Assembly (NCBI GenBank): GCA_964525935.1
Contig: CAZGJZ010000006.1
Location: 62,001-126,000 of the forward strand
Length of the DNA: 64,000 bases
DNA from: UBA2377 sp964525935
GTDB taxonomy: Bacteria > Verrucomicrobiota > Verrucomicrobiia > Opitutales > Opitutaceae
Reading direction: 5' to 3'
Shown here piece after piece: positions 45,247-54,258 of this stretch (its first letter is position 1; each line of letters starts with the position of its first letter). The notes below the pieces were generated by a model. It was not told the DNA's origin. It did no database searches and saw nothing but the letters and a program-made list of their open reading frames with translations. The position numbers and the translations under genes are program-made.

Positions 45247-46508
45247 GCCAACAGAGCCTCAGTGTCGGGGGAAATATCCGGGCCTGGCTCTTGGGCTGGG
45301 TGGACAGCAACGAATGGCCGTTGCTGCCGCCGCGGTGGTGGCGGGGCACGGCGCCGGAACGGGAAATCTGGCTGCTACGCGGGCTGGCGCGTCGGCGCAT
45401 GGCAGCGGCCCTGGTGCAGCGGCAGGGCTGGGCGAGAACGATTACGCAAATGCTGGTGTGGCCGGCTTGGGCGACGATCAAAGTCACCCGCCACGTGCGG
45501 ATGCATGCGCGGCAGTTGTATCCGACGCGGCCGGCTTGGTCAGCCTGGCTGGAGATCTACTGGCTGCTGTTGGCCTATAATATTCGTTTGAGCGATCAGG
45601 TGAGCAATTCGCTGGCCTGGCCGGAGAACCGCCGGCAGGTGAGATTGTGCATGATCTGCCGCGAACTCCAGAGCTTGCTGATAGTGATCCATGCGGAGCG
45701 GCAAGGGTATCCGGGGATCGAGGACAAGCTCGGCTTCGCCCGCTTTTGCGCGGACCATGGCGTGCCCTCGGCCGTGATCGTGGCGCAAAGCGGTGTTATG
45801 CCGCCGGCGGCCTGGCCGGCCCGCGACCTGATTTTCAAGCCGGCCAGCTTGGGCAAGGGTGAAGGGGTCGAACGCTTGCGACGCAACGAGACGGGCTGGC
45901 TGGATAAAACAGGGAATCCGGTTGGGCCGGAAAATTTGGCAGCATGGACCAAGGCGCGCGTGGGCGAGGCAGGATGGGTGCTGCAGGTATTTCTGCGCAA
46001 TGCGGAGTCATGGCGGTCTTACACGACCGGGGCGCTGGCGACCTGCCGGGTGGTTACGGCGCGGCGGCGGCCGGGGGCCGAACCGGAAGTGCTGACAATG
46101 TTTGCGCGGTTCCCGCTCCATAACGACACGGTGGATAACCTGGCGGCGGGCGGTCTGGGCGCAGGCGTTGATCCGACCACGGGGCGTTTGACGCGCGGCG
46201 GAGTCTGGATGGGGGATTTGCGGGCGCACGTGACTCATCCCAAGAGTGGGGCGCAGATCGAGGGCGCGGAATTGCCGGGCTGGCGGCCATTGGTGACGGT
46301 GGCGCTGGCGGCGCATCGCGCGGCTGGGGCGTGGTGGGCGATTGGCTGGGACGTGGCGCTGACGGAGGACGGACCGGTCATCATCGAGGCCAATCTGCAT
46401 TGGGCGGTGCCGTTTCACCAACCGTTGGGGGCGACTTTTCTGCCCGAGATTTTGCGCGCCAGTTTAGGGGAAGGGTATGAAAAATTAAAAATAGCGGCGA
46501 CCGCATGA
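45243..46508 (+). CDS. Sugar-transfer-associated ATP-grasp protein, copy 1
   Basis: 421 residues. An N-terminal helical region (1-150) precedes an ATP-grasp fold: KLGFARFCADHGVPSAVIVA, the nucleotide-binding strand DLIFKPASLGKGEGVERLRR, and the metal-ligand strand PVIIEANLHWAVPFH near residue 392. It looks like the ATP-grasp group linked to sugar transfer, which by family analogy would activate a carboxylate and join it to an amine. The reaction is unknown here. It is followed directly by a paralogue and an acyltransferase. Confidence 0.8.
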   Translation: MSQQSLSVGGNIRAWLLGWVDSNEWPLLPPRWWRGTAPEREIWLLRGLARRRMAAALVQRQGWARTITQMLVWPAWATIKVTRHVRMHARQLYPTRPAWSAWLEIYWLLLAYNIRLSDQVSNSLAWPENRRQVRLCMICRELQSLLIVIHAERQGYPGIEDKLGFARFCADHGVPSAVIVAQSGVMPPAAWPARDLIFKPASLGKGEGVERLRRNETGWLDKTGNPVGPENLAAWTKARVGEAGWVLQVFLRNAESWRSYTTGALATCRVVTARRRPGAEPEVLTMFARFPLHNDTVDNLAAGGLGAGVDPTTGRLTRGGVWMGDLRAHVTHPKSGAQIEGAELPGWRPLVTVALAAHRAAGAWWAIGWDVALTEDGPVIIEANLHWAVPFHQPLGATFLPEILRASLGEGYEKLKIAATA

Positions 46509-47719
46509 AACACACCTTGCAGCGCTGGGTGGATGCCGAGGAGTCGGCCTGGATGCCGCCCTGGCCGCGGCCCCGGAACGCGCGCGAACGCGAAGTGCGG
46601 CGCTTGCGGGTTTGGGCGCGGCGGCAACTGCGCAAGGAAGAGAACTTGAATCCGCTCGTGCGGGCGGTGCGCACGCTGGCGTGGCCGGTATTGTTACCCG
46701 TGAAGGCCTGGCGGCGCACGCGGTGGGCGGCTTCGGGCGACGGGCTGAGAGAATGGGGGCGCGGCGTAGCGGAATTGGCCGGACATAACATTCGCGCGGG
46801 CACGCTGGCCTATGGCCGGGCCGCTGGCATGGATATCGGCAATCTGGCGAGACTGTATCTTTCCGATCAGGAAAACCAAGCGCTGTTGCGCCGGATTCAG
46901 AGCAGCGATCCCGCGTTCGGTATTGGCAACAAGCGTGAATTTGCGCGGCACTGCCGGGAGCACGGGCTGCCGACGATCCCGCTGGTGGCGGAGGGCCGCG
47001 GCCAGGTCGTGACGGCGCAGGGCGACCGGCCGACGGGGGATCTTTTTTTCAAACCGGCGGATGGTTACGGTGGTCGCGGCGCCGTGCGCTTGCGCGCGGA
47101 CAGTGAGGGCCACTGGCAGACGAAGGCTGGTGAGCGCATCGGTTGGACGAGCTTGGGCGAGTGGGCGGGACAGCGGCATGAGGGCGATTGGGTGTTGCAG
47201 CCGGCGCTGCCGCCGGATGCGCGGTGGGCGGGCTGGACGACGCAAGCGCTGGGGACCATGCGCGTGTTGACCATGGCGGAGTCGCCAAGCGCCAGCCCAC
47301 GCGTAATCGCTGCGACATTACGACTGGCCGGTGGCACTGGAGAGGTGGATAACTTTTCGAGTGGCGGCTGGTCCACGGAAATTGATGCGAACACGGGCCG
47401 GTTAAGTCGCGCCCACAGTCGCAATCCACGGCGCTGGGTGACCCATTACCCGGAGACGGGAGCGGCGATCGAGGGCGCAGTCGTGCCGGAGTGGGCGGCG
47501 GTTGGCGAACTCGCGTGCCGGGCGCATGCCTCGGTGCCAGGCTTGGTCTTTGTCGGATGGGATGTGACTCTGCAACCGACCGGACCGGTGCTGGTGGAAG
47601 CAAATCCGATTTGGAATATATGGCCGACGCTTTTTCTGGGGGCGACCGATTATCTGGCCGTAATGAGCCGCCGGTTGGCGATCGAGTGCGTAAAAGAAAA
47701 CTTGGGGAGGACACCATGA
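46505..47719 (+). CDS. Sugar-transfer-associated ATP-grasp protein, copy 2
   Basis: 404 residues. Matches the upstream gene in order and spacing: GNKREFARHCREHGLPTIPL, the ATP-binding strand DLFFKPADGYGGRGAVRLRA, WVLQPALPPD, DNFSSGGWSTEIDANTGRLS and the ligand strand PVLVEANPIWNIW. Sequence identity to copy 1 is only moderate, so the pair is an old duplication with probably separate substrates. It overlaps both neighbours by ATGA, giving tight co-expression with the acyltransferase that follows. Confidence 0.8.
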   Translation: MKHTLQRWVDAEESAWMPPWPRPRNAREREVRRLRVWARRQLRKEENLNPLVRAVRTLAWPVLLPVKAWRRTRWAASGDGLREWGRGVAELAGHNIRAGTLAYGRAAGMDIGNLARLYLSDQENQALLRRIQSSDPAFGIGNKREFARHCREHGLPTIPLVAEGRGQVVTAQGDRPTGDLFFKPADGYGGRGAVRLRADSEGHWQTKAGERIGWTSLGEWAGQRHEGDWVLQPALPPDARWAGWTTQALGTMRVLTMAESPSASPRVIAATLRLAGGTGEVDNFSSGGWSTEIDANTGRLSRAHSRNPRRWVTHYPETGAAIEGAVVPEWAAVGELACRAHASVPGLVFVGWDVTLQPTGPVLVEANPIWNIWPTLFLGATDYLAVMSRRLAIECVKENLGRTP

Positions 47720-48384
47720 AACGGAGACTACCTATCTTTATCACTCGCTGGCTCCTGTATCTGGGCAATGTGCTGGGCGGGACGCGCGTCCGACGCGAAG
47801 GTTCGGGTCATCGCGTGAGCTGGGGGACGGCGCGAGTGATCCGCACCCGGATAGAATTCCACGGCACAGGCGGATGCGTGGAGTTGGGGGAAGAGACGCG
47901 GTTGTGGGATTGTCAGATCATCCTGCGCGGCACGGCCCCGCGGCTGCGCATTGGCGGCCATGTGCGTTTGACCGGTGTGCGCATCGTGGTGGAGGACAAG
48001 GGCAGCGAAGCGGTCATTGGCAATTGGACCTCCATGACGCGGGCGACGGTGCAGGCCAAGGAAGGCCGGCGCGTGGAATTTGGGCGCGATTGCATGGTGG
48101 GACACGGGGCCGAGGTGACCAATTCGGACAGCCATTCCTTGTTGGATGCGGCGACGGGAGCGCGGCTGAATCCGGCGCGGGATGTGATCATCGGCGAGCA
48201 TGTCTGGATCGGCGCCGGTGCCACCGTGACCAAGGGCGTGCGGATTGACGCTGGTTCGGTGGTGGCTTCGGGGTCGCGGGTTTTCAAGGACGTGCCAGCC
48301 GGCGTCCTGGTGGCCGGAACACCGGCGGTGGTAAAGCGATCCGGGATCACGTGGAGCCGCAAACGGCTGGGGGTGGAACCGTGA
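47716..48384 (+). CDS. Left-handed beta-helix (hexapeptide) acyltransferase
   Basis: 222 residues. Hexapeptide repeats run through LGEETRLWDCQIILRG, IGGHVRLTGVRIVVEDKG, IGNWTSMTRATVQA and the end part VIIGEHVWIGAGATVTKGVR, then VVASGSRVFKDVPAGVLVAG. The catalytic His is probably in GHGAEVTNSDSHSLLD. It is similar to O-acetyltransferases and maltose-acetyltransferase relatives. It would acylate a sugar hydroxyl or amine. It is coupled upstream to two ATP-grasp genes. Confidence 0.9.
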   Translation: MKRRLPIFITRWLLYLGNVLGGTRVRREGSGHRVSWGTARVIRTRIEFHGTGGCVELGEETRLWDCQIILRGTAPRLRIGGHVRLTGVRIVVEDKGSEAVIGNWTSMTRATVQAKEGRRVEFGRDCMVGHGAEVTNSDSHSLLDAATGARLNPARDVIIGEHVWIGAGATVTKGVRIDAGSVVASGSRVFKDVPAGVLVAGTPAVVKRSGITWSRKRLGVEP

Positions 48385-49436
48385 CGCGGCGCCCCATCCG
48401 AGTGGTCGGAGCAAATCTCCGCCCGCAAACCGGACTCGGCGACTATGCGCGGCGAATGGGAGCGGCATTCGATGAGCTGGGTTACGAATGGGATTTGGTC
48501 GACGGGGCCGGAGGCGGTGGCATGGCCGCGGCAGCGGCCTTGCGGGAAGAACCGCCCGGCGGAGTGTGGTTGCAATTTGTGGCTTTCGGCTGGGGAAACC
48601 GCGGCGTGATCAGCGGGGCCACGACCCGGGCGCTGGGTGAAGCCTGTGCGGGTCGGCGCACCGTGGTTAATTTGCACGAGCTCTGGCTTGGCGAGGCGAC
48701 CGGCGATGGCTTGAAAAATCGCTGGCTCGGAGCGTGGCAACGGCGCGGCGTGCTCCGGATGTTGCAGGCAGTGAAGCCGGTGGCGGTGATGACCAGCACT
48801 CCCGTTTACCAAGCGATTTTGGCGAAGGCAGGTATCGCAGCCGAACTCTGGCCGCTGCCGGGAAATCTGCCCGACCCGACGGCGAGCGACCAGCTGGCGG
48901 CGGACGCGTGGTTGCGGGAACGCGGTTTGGAGAATGCGGCGCTGGCCGTGGTTTTTGGAGCGGTGCATCCTGAGTGGGATGGCGTGAAGGCCCTGCGGAG
49001 CTGGCAGGAACATCACGCGCAAGCCGGGCGCAAAGGCGTGTTGTTGGTGCTGGGACGCAATGGACCGGCGGCGAAGGAAGTGTTCGCACGGCTGGCGAAA
49101 GAGGTGCCGCAGTTGCGGATGGAATTTGGCGGCATGCTGGCCGCGGGGTTACTCGCTGCGGTGATGGCCAAGGCGAGCTTGGGCTTGGCCACCACGCCTT
49201 GGGCGTTGATTGGCAAGAGCGGTTCGGTGGCGGCGTATCGGGCGCTGGGGGTGCCGGTGCTGGTGACGCGCGATGACTGGCGGTGGCGCCGGGGCGAGAC
49301 GCCTTTGCGCGCGGAGGAGCCCGGATTGCGGCGGTGGCGGGAAGATTTAGATTGGGCAAGGCTGCTGGCGGAGCGCACGCCGGTCGCAGTCGCAACCAGC
49401 CAACTGGCCCGGCGGGTGGGGGAATTGATCCAGTGA
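48381..49436 (+). CDS. Glycosyltransferase-like protein, GT-B
   Basis: 351 residues from a GTG start that overlaps the upstream stop (GTGA). The N-terminus RVVGANLRPQTGLGDYARRM, then AAFDELGYEWDLVDG, is a GT-B acceptor domain. WLQFVAFGWGNRGV and VVNLHELWLGEATGDGLKNR follow. The donor half is degenerate: VVFGAVHPEWDGVKALRSWQ and LGLATTPWALIGKSGSVAAY. An E-X7-E motif is not evident. Family 4-like by context and overall shape. Confidence 0.72.
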   Translation: MTRRPIRVVGANLRPQTGLGDYARRMGAAFDELGYEWDLVDGAGGGGMAAAAALREEPPGGVWLQFVAFGWGNRGVISGATTRALGEACAGRRTVVNLHELWLGEATGDGLKNRWLGAWQRRGVLRMLQAVKPVAVMTSTPVYQAILAKAGIAAELWPLPGNLPDPTASDQLAADAWLRERGLENAALAVVFGAVHPEWDGVKALRSWQEHHAQAGRKGVLLVLGRNGPAAKEVFARLAKEVPQLRMEFGGMLAAGLLAAVMAKASLGLATTPWALIGKSGSVAAYRALGVPVLVTRDDWRWRRGETPLRAEEPGLRRWREDLDWARLLAERTPVAVATSQLARRVGELIQ

Positions 49437-50443
49437 AAATCCTGATCGGATCCTATTTATACGCGCCGAGTGTCGGTGGCATTGAGACGATGTCGGCCCT
49501 GATGGCGGCGGAATTTCGCGCCCGCGGTCACGCCGTGCAGGTCGTCACGATGACGGCGGACCCGGCGGCGTCCGGGCACGATGGGATTGAAGTATTGCGG
49601 CGCCCGACAGCGGCGGCCTTGCGAGCGGCGGTGCGCGATTGCGATGTCTATTGGCAGAATAATAGCTCGCTTGAGCTGCTGCCGCTGGCCGCGCTCTGGC
49701 GGCGCCGCTGGGTGGTGACGCACCAGACCTGGCTGACGAAAGCGAATGGGAGCGCCGGCTGGCGGGAAAGGGTGAAGCGGCTCGCCTTGCGCCGGGCGAC
49801 GGGCGTGGCGATCAGCCGGGCTGTGGCGGCACGGGTGCCAAAAGTGACGGCCATTATTCCCAATTGTTATGATGACGCGGTGTTTTTTCCGCCGAGGGCA
49901 GGTGCGGTGCGCGACGGTGATCTGGTCTTTGTCGGGCGGCTGGTTTCGGACAAGGGCGTGGATGGGTTGATCGATGCGCTGGCGCGGCTGGCGAGCGAAG
50001 GAAGCCGGCCGAAGCTGACGCTGATTGGCGCCGGGCCGGAGCGGGAGCGGCTGCAAGCGCGCGTGGAAGCCGCGGGATTGACGGCGCAAGTGCGGTGGAC
50101 CGGAGCCTTGCAGGGCGAGGCCCTGGCGGAGGAGTTGCGGCGGCACCGCGTGCAAGTGGTGCCTTCGCGGTGGGCGGAGCCATTTGGGATTGTGGCCCTC
50201 GAAGGCGCGGCCTGCGGTTGCTTGGTGCTGGGGTCCAATGCCGGCGGGCTGCCCGAGGCGATCGGTCCATGTGGCGGCACGTTTGCCCATCAGGATGTGC
50301 GGGCGATGGCGGAGGCCATGGCGGCGGCGCTGGCGGGTTCGATGCGGATCGATCCGGCGGCGCGCGAGGAGCATTTGCGGCGGCATCGGCGCGAAGCGGT
50401 GGCGGCCGACTACCTGCGTTTGTTTGCGGAGGTGAGGGGATGA
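49433..50443 (+). CDS. Glycosyltransferase family 4
   Basis: 336 residues from GTG 49433, overlapping the previous stop. KILIGSYLYAPSVGGIETMS carries the GG acceptor loop. The linker and donor domain read LVFVGRLVSDKGVDGLIDAL, LTLIGAGPERERLQARVEAA, then VVPSRWAEPFGIVALEGAAC and GCLVLGSNAGGLPEAI, the complete E-X7-E signature. It is a clear retaining GT4; the sugar is unknown. Confidence 0.93.
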   Translation: MKILIGSYLYAPSVGGIETMSALMAAEFRARGHAVQVVTMTADPAASGHDGIEVLRRPTAAALRAAVRDCDVYWQNNSSLELLPLAALWRRRWVVTHQTWLTKANGSAGWRERVKRLALRRATGVAISRAVAARVPKVTAIIPNCYDDAVFFPPRAGAVRDGDLVFVGRLVSDKGVDGLIDALARLASEGSRPKLTLIGAGPERERLQARVEAAGLTAQVRWTGALQGEALAEELRRHRVQVVPSRWAEPFGIVALEGAACGCLVLGSNAGGLPEAIGPCGGTFAHQDVRAMAEAMAAALAGSMRIDPAAREEHLRRHRREAVAADYLRLFAEVRG

Positions 50444-51714
50444 TCATCCAAGCGCATCCGATGGGAAACGCCTTTGTGCGGGAACTGGCCGAGGGGCTGG
50501 TGGAGCGCGGACTGTTGGGTGAATTTTGGACCGGCTTGGATTATCCGCAGAACGATGCGTGGTTGCGCTGGATGCCGTCGAGCTGGCTGAAGGAAGCGCG
50601 GCGCCGGCAAATTCCCGCCGCGGTGAAACCTTATGTGCACCTGCGGCCATGGCGGGAACTGGCGCGATTGATGGCCCCGCGACTGGGCCGTTCCGATTGG
50701 ATTGTGCATGAAACGGGGCGCTTCTCGGTGGATCGCATTTTTCACGATTTCGACGCGGCCCTGGCCCGGCGGGTGGCCAAGGTGCCGAAGCCGCAGGGTA
50801 TCTATCTTTACGAGGATGGGGCGGAGCAGGCTTTTGCCGCGGCCCGGGCGCGTGGCGTAGCGACGCTTTATGATCTGCCCATCGGGTATTGGCGGGCCGC
50901 GCGGCGGATCCTGACGGAGGAGGCGGAGTTATCCCCGGAATGGGCGGCAACCTTGCGCGGCAACAGCGACAGCGCGGCGAAGCTGGCGCGCAAGGATCGC
51001 GAACTGGCGTTGGCGGATACGGTTTTCGTGGCGTCCACTTTTACGCGCCGGACGCTCAGCGAGTATCCAGGACAAATCCAAGATATCGTGACCGTGCCGT
51101 ATGGCGCGCCCACGCCTTTGCCCGGAGCCCGGCCGGCGGGTCGCCGGGCAGACGAGCCATTGAAGGTGCTTTTCGTGGGTTCATTGGGGCAGCGGAAAGG
51201 CCTGCGCTATCTGCTCGAAGCGATGGCAATGCTCGAAGGGCAGGCGGGGTTTTCGCTGACGCTGATCGGAACCGTGCCGGCAGGACGGTGCGATCCGCTG
51301 GCGACGGCGCTGCGTCAACACCGGCATGTCACGAGTCTGCCGCATGCTGAAATCATGGCGGAGATGCGTCGCCATCATGTGCTCGTGTTGCCCTCGCTCT
51401 TCGAAGGTTTCGGTTTGGTCCTGACCGAGGCCATGGCCAACGGACTGCCGGTGATCGCCACGGACCACACGGCGGCGCCGGATATCATGCAGGATGGCCG
51501 GGAAGGTTTCCTCGTGCCGATCCGTTCCGCGGCGCGGATTGCCGAGAGCTTGGTGCGGTTGCGCGAGGACGAAACGGCGCGACAGGCCATGGGTGCCGCG
51601 GCGATCCAGCGCACGGCGGCGATGCCGTGGATCAATTATCGTCGGCAGATGGGTGACGCGATCCAAGCCCGGCTCGGTAGCCCTGCGGTGGGCCGGCAGG
51701 AGGTGTCTTCATGA
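50440..51714 (+). CDS. Glycosyltransferase family 4
   Basis: 424 residues. It begins MIIQAHPMGNAFVRELAEGL. The donor domain has KVLFVGSLGQRKGLRYLLEA, FSLTLIGTVPAGRCD and VLVLPSLFEGFGLVLTEAMA, then NGLPVIATDHTAAPDIM. The motif EGFG-X4-E is canonical. It is larger than its upstream neighbour because of an extended N-terminal domain. The stop and the next start overlap by ATGA. Confidence 0.93.
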   Translation: MIIQAHPMGNAFVRELAEGLVERGLLGEFWTGLDYPQNDAWLRWMPSSWLKEARRRQIPAAVKPYVHLRPWRELARLMAPRLGRSDWIVHETGRFSVDRIFHDFDAALARRVAKVPKPQGIYLYEDGAEQAFAAARARGVATLYDLPIGYWRAARRILTEEAELSPEWAATLRGNSDSAAKLARKDRELALADTVFVASTFTRRTLSEYPGQIQDIVTVPYGAPTPLPGARPAGRRADEPLKVLFVGSLGQRKGLRYLLEAMAMLEGQAGFSLTLIGTVPAGRCDPLATALRQHRHVTSLPHAEIMAEMRRHHVLVLPSLFEGFGLVLTEAMANGLPVIATDHTAAPDIMQDGREGFLVPIRSAARIAESLVRLREDETARQAMGAAAIQRTAAMPWINYRRQMGDAIQARLGSPAVGRQEVSS

Positions 51715-53054
51715 GAGATCCCATCAAAGCCCTGATCTGGCTTTATTTTCTTCTGCTGGTCGGCGAGGGCGTGCTGCGCAAATGGGTGCTGCCGGGATTT
51801 GCCGAGCCCCTCCTGTTGGTGCGCGATCCGGTCGTGATCGTGATCTATCTGCTCGCGTTGAGCCGGGGCGTATTTCCCTGGCGCCTGGCGGTGTTGTTCC
51901 TGGGGATCATGGCGATGGTGTCGGTGGTGTTTGCCACGATTGGCGAGGGACACTTGCTGGTCACGATCTTTGGGCTGAGAATCAATTACCTGCATCCGCC
52001 GCTGCTGTTCCTGATGCCGATGGTGCTCACGCGGCGCGACGTGATCCAGTTTGGCAAGGCCGTGCTGTGGCTGTCGGTGCCGATCGCGTGGCTGATGTTG
52101 CTCCAGTATAATTCGCCGAGCCTGGGCCAGCTCAACGTGGGCTCGGGCGGGAGCCTGGGGGGGCAACTCGACGGGGCGCTGGGCAAACTGCGACCGTCGG
52201 GTCCGTTTAGTTTCATCACGGGGCCGGTATCATGGTTTGCGCTGGCGACGGCATTTTTGTTTTACGGCTGGACGCATCGGGCGGGTTTTTCCCGCTGGTC
52301 ACTCTGGCTTGCCTCGGCGGCGACGGCGCTGGCGATTCCGATTTCGATCAGCCGGTCGCTGTTGATGTCGGTGGTGGTGGTCGTGTTGTTCGGGGTGGCG
52401 AGCCTGGCGCGCGATGTGAGCAAGGCGTGGCGCATTTTGCTCCCGATGTTGTTTTTGGCCGGTTTTTTCAGCCTCATCGAGGAGCAGGGGCTGACGGCGG
52501 CGTTTGAATCCCGTTGGGAAAATTCCACGGTCCGGCACGGCGGCATCCAGGTTTCCATCGTGGATCGGTTTTTCGGTGACTACACGGCGGCGTGGCATGA
52601 GATTTCCCATGCGCCGCTGCTGGGCGCTGGCGTCGGCCTGGGTTCCAATGTCGGGTCGCGGCTCGCGACGGGCGAGGTGCGCTTCGTGCTCGCGGAGTCG
52701 GAATGGCCGCGAATCGTCCTGGAACTCGGCCCCATCCTGGGCGCATGTTTTATCTTTTTCCGGTGTTGGATGGCGGGGCATGTGATCCTGGTGAGTTTGC
52801 GAAAATTATTCCTGGAAGGGGATTCGCTGGCCTGGTTGCTGGCGGGGGCCAGTTTTCTGAGCCTGCTTTCGGGGCAGTGGGGGCAACCGACCATCCTGGG
52901 CTTTGCGATTTTTGGCGGCGGCCTGGCCCTGGCGGCGGTCAATGAAGAGGCCGGGCCGGACGAGGGTGAGGATGAGACTGCGTCAGCCGAAACGGAAACC
53001 GGGACCGATGGAGAAACCGATGTAGGGGATGCGGCAACTGATGCACGTGGCTGA
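51711..53054 (+). CDS. Wzy-like polysaccharide polymerase/ligase membrane protein, second copy
   Basis: 447 residues with about ten membrane segments. The loop region RSGPF-type motif (KLRPSGPFSFITGPVSWFAL), ISISRSLLMSVVVVVLFG and VDRFFGDYTAAWHEISHAPL, then LLGAGVGLGSNV match the O-antigen ligase/Wzy group, in the variant with an acidic ERW-like position (ESEWPRIVLELGPILG). The C-terminus is a hydrophilic acidic tail (EEAGPDEGEDETASAETETG). It would polymerise repeat units at the membrane. It differs clearly from the one at 33873. Confidence 0.82.
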   Translation: MRDPIKALIWLYFLLLVGEGVLRKWVLPGFAEPLLLVRDPVVIVIYLLALSRGVFPWRLAVLFLGIMAMVSVVFATIGEGHLLVTIFGLRINYLHPPLLFLMPMVLTRRDVIQFGKAVLWLSVPIAWLMLLQYNSPSLGQLNVGSGGSLGGQLDGALGKLRPSGPFSFITGPVSWFALATAFLFYGWTHRAGFSRWSLWLASAATALAIPISISRSLLMSVVVVVLFGVASLARDVSKAWRILLPMLFLAGFFSLIEEQGLTAAFESRWENSTVRHGGIQVSIVDRFFGDYTAAWHEISHAPLLGAGVGLGSNVGSRLATGEVRFVLAESEWPRIVLELGPILGACFIFFRCWMAGHVILVSLRKLFLEGDSLAWLLAGASFLSLLSGQWGQPTILGFAIFGGGLALAAVNEEAGPDEGEDETASAETETGTDGETDVGDAATDARG

Positions 53055-54258
53055 ACAATTCCAAGCGACGCGGCCGGGAGCCAGCGCACGCCCCACGCCG
53101 CGGGTATTGTTCATCGTGCCGCAGCCGTTGAAGAACCCGGGCGGAGTCGAGACGGTGACGAATCTGATAATCGAGGGATTACGCGATCGCGGGTGGGAGG
53201 TATCCTATCTGGTGGCCCACATTATCGCATGGGATGAGGCGGCGATGGAGACGGAGGCAGGGGTGGCGGTTGATTTACCGACGTATCTGAAGGACCAAAA
53301 AATCGATGTGCTGGTGAACCAGCACAGTTTCGAATGCGCCTTTTCGTGTTTGTTTCAGCGGCTCGCCTGTGAAGTGCCATTGATCAATGTGTTTCATTCC
53401 ACGCCGAGCGGCGGGGGCGTGCGTTTTAATGCGCCGGTATGGATCCAATCCTTGCGCCAGCGGGGTTGGGGCGCGCTGCGCGACCCCAGGTGGGTGCTGT
53501 ATCCGCTCATCTATTGGCTGAAAATGCGCAACCCCCCGAAATATGGCGATGGGATGCGCATCAATCACGACGTGAGCGACTGCTTTGTGATGTTATCGGA
53601 GCGCTTTTATCCCGAGTTCAAACGGCGCAGCGGCGTATCTGATTTGACCAAGGTGCGGGTGATTCCCAATCCGCTGCGCTACGCTTGGGCGGAGCCGGTC
53701 GCCGGGCCGCGGGAGCGGATTTTTCTGGTGGTTTCACGTTTGACCGAGTCAGAAAAGCGATTGTCCCGCGTGCTGCGTTTGTGGCGTGAGCTGGATTCGG
53801 GACGGGGAACGGGCTGGCGACTGGTGATCGTGGGCGATGGCCGGGATCGGGAATACTACGAGCGGATGGCGCGGAAATTGAAATTGGAGAATTTGGTTTT
53901 TACCGGTGCCGTGCAGGATCCGCAGCCTTATTACCAGCGGGCGTCGGTGCTGTTGCTGACTTCCGCCTATGAAGGGTGGGCCATGGTATTATCCGAGGCC
54001 TTGCAGCATGGCGTGATACCGGTGGTGTTGGACACGTTTGAGTCTTTGCGTGATATCGTGACCCATGATGAAACCGGCTTGATCGTCCCAGCGGATAAGG
54101 CGACGGGGTTGACGACGGCTGCCCGGCGGCTGATGGAGGACGAAGCATTGCGCACGCGTTTGGCGTGCAACGGTCCGGCGTCGGTCAGGCACTTGGAACT
54201 GTCCCGGATTGTGGAGTGCTGGGAGAACCTATTGGAGGAAGTGACCGCCCGAGCATGA
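53029..54258 (+). CDS. Glycosyltransferase family 4
   Basis: 409 residues if the ATG at 53029 is used; the ATG at 53041 is the alternative. The AGGGG at 53024-53028 touches the first and sits 12 bases from the second. PRVLFIVPQPLKNPGGVETV is the acceptor loop. The donor half has FLVVSRLTESEKRLSRVLRL, LVIVGDGRDREYYERMARKL, then LLLTSAYEGWAMVLSEALQH and GVIPVVLDTFESLRDIV. In EGWAMVLSE the usual Phe-Gly is changed, but the glutamates remain. It overlaps the polymerase gene by 26 bases. Confidence 0.9.
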   Translation: MRQLMHVAEQFQATRPGASARPTPRVLFIVPQPLKNPGGVETVTNLIIEGLRDRGWEVSYLVAHIIAWDEAAMETEAGVAVDLPTYLKDQKIDVLVNQHSFECAFSCLFQRLACEVPLINVFHSTPSGGGVRFNAPVWIQSLRQRGWGALRDPRWVLYPLIYWLKMRNPPKYGDGMRINHDVSDCFVMLSERFYPEFKRRSGVSDLTKVRVIPNPLRYAWAEPVAGPRERIFLVVSRLTESEKRLSRVLRLWRELDSGRGTGWRLVIVGDGRDREYYERMARKLKLENLVFTGAVQDPQPYYQRASVLLLTSAYEGWAMVLSEALQHGVIPVVLDTFESLRDIVTHDETGLIVPADKATGLTTAARRLMEDEALRTRLACNGPASVRHLELSRIVECWENLLEEVTARA

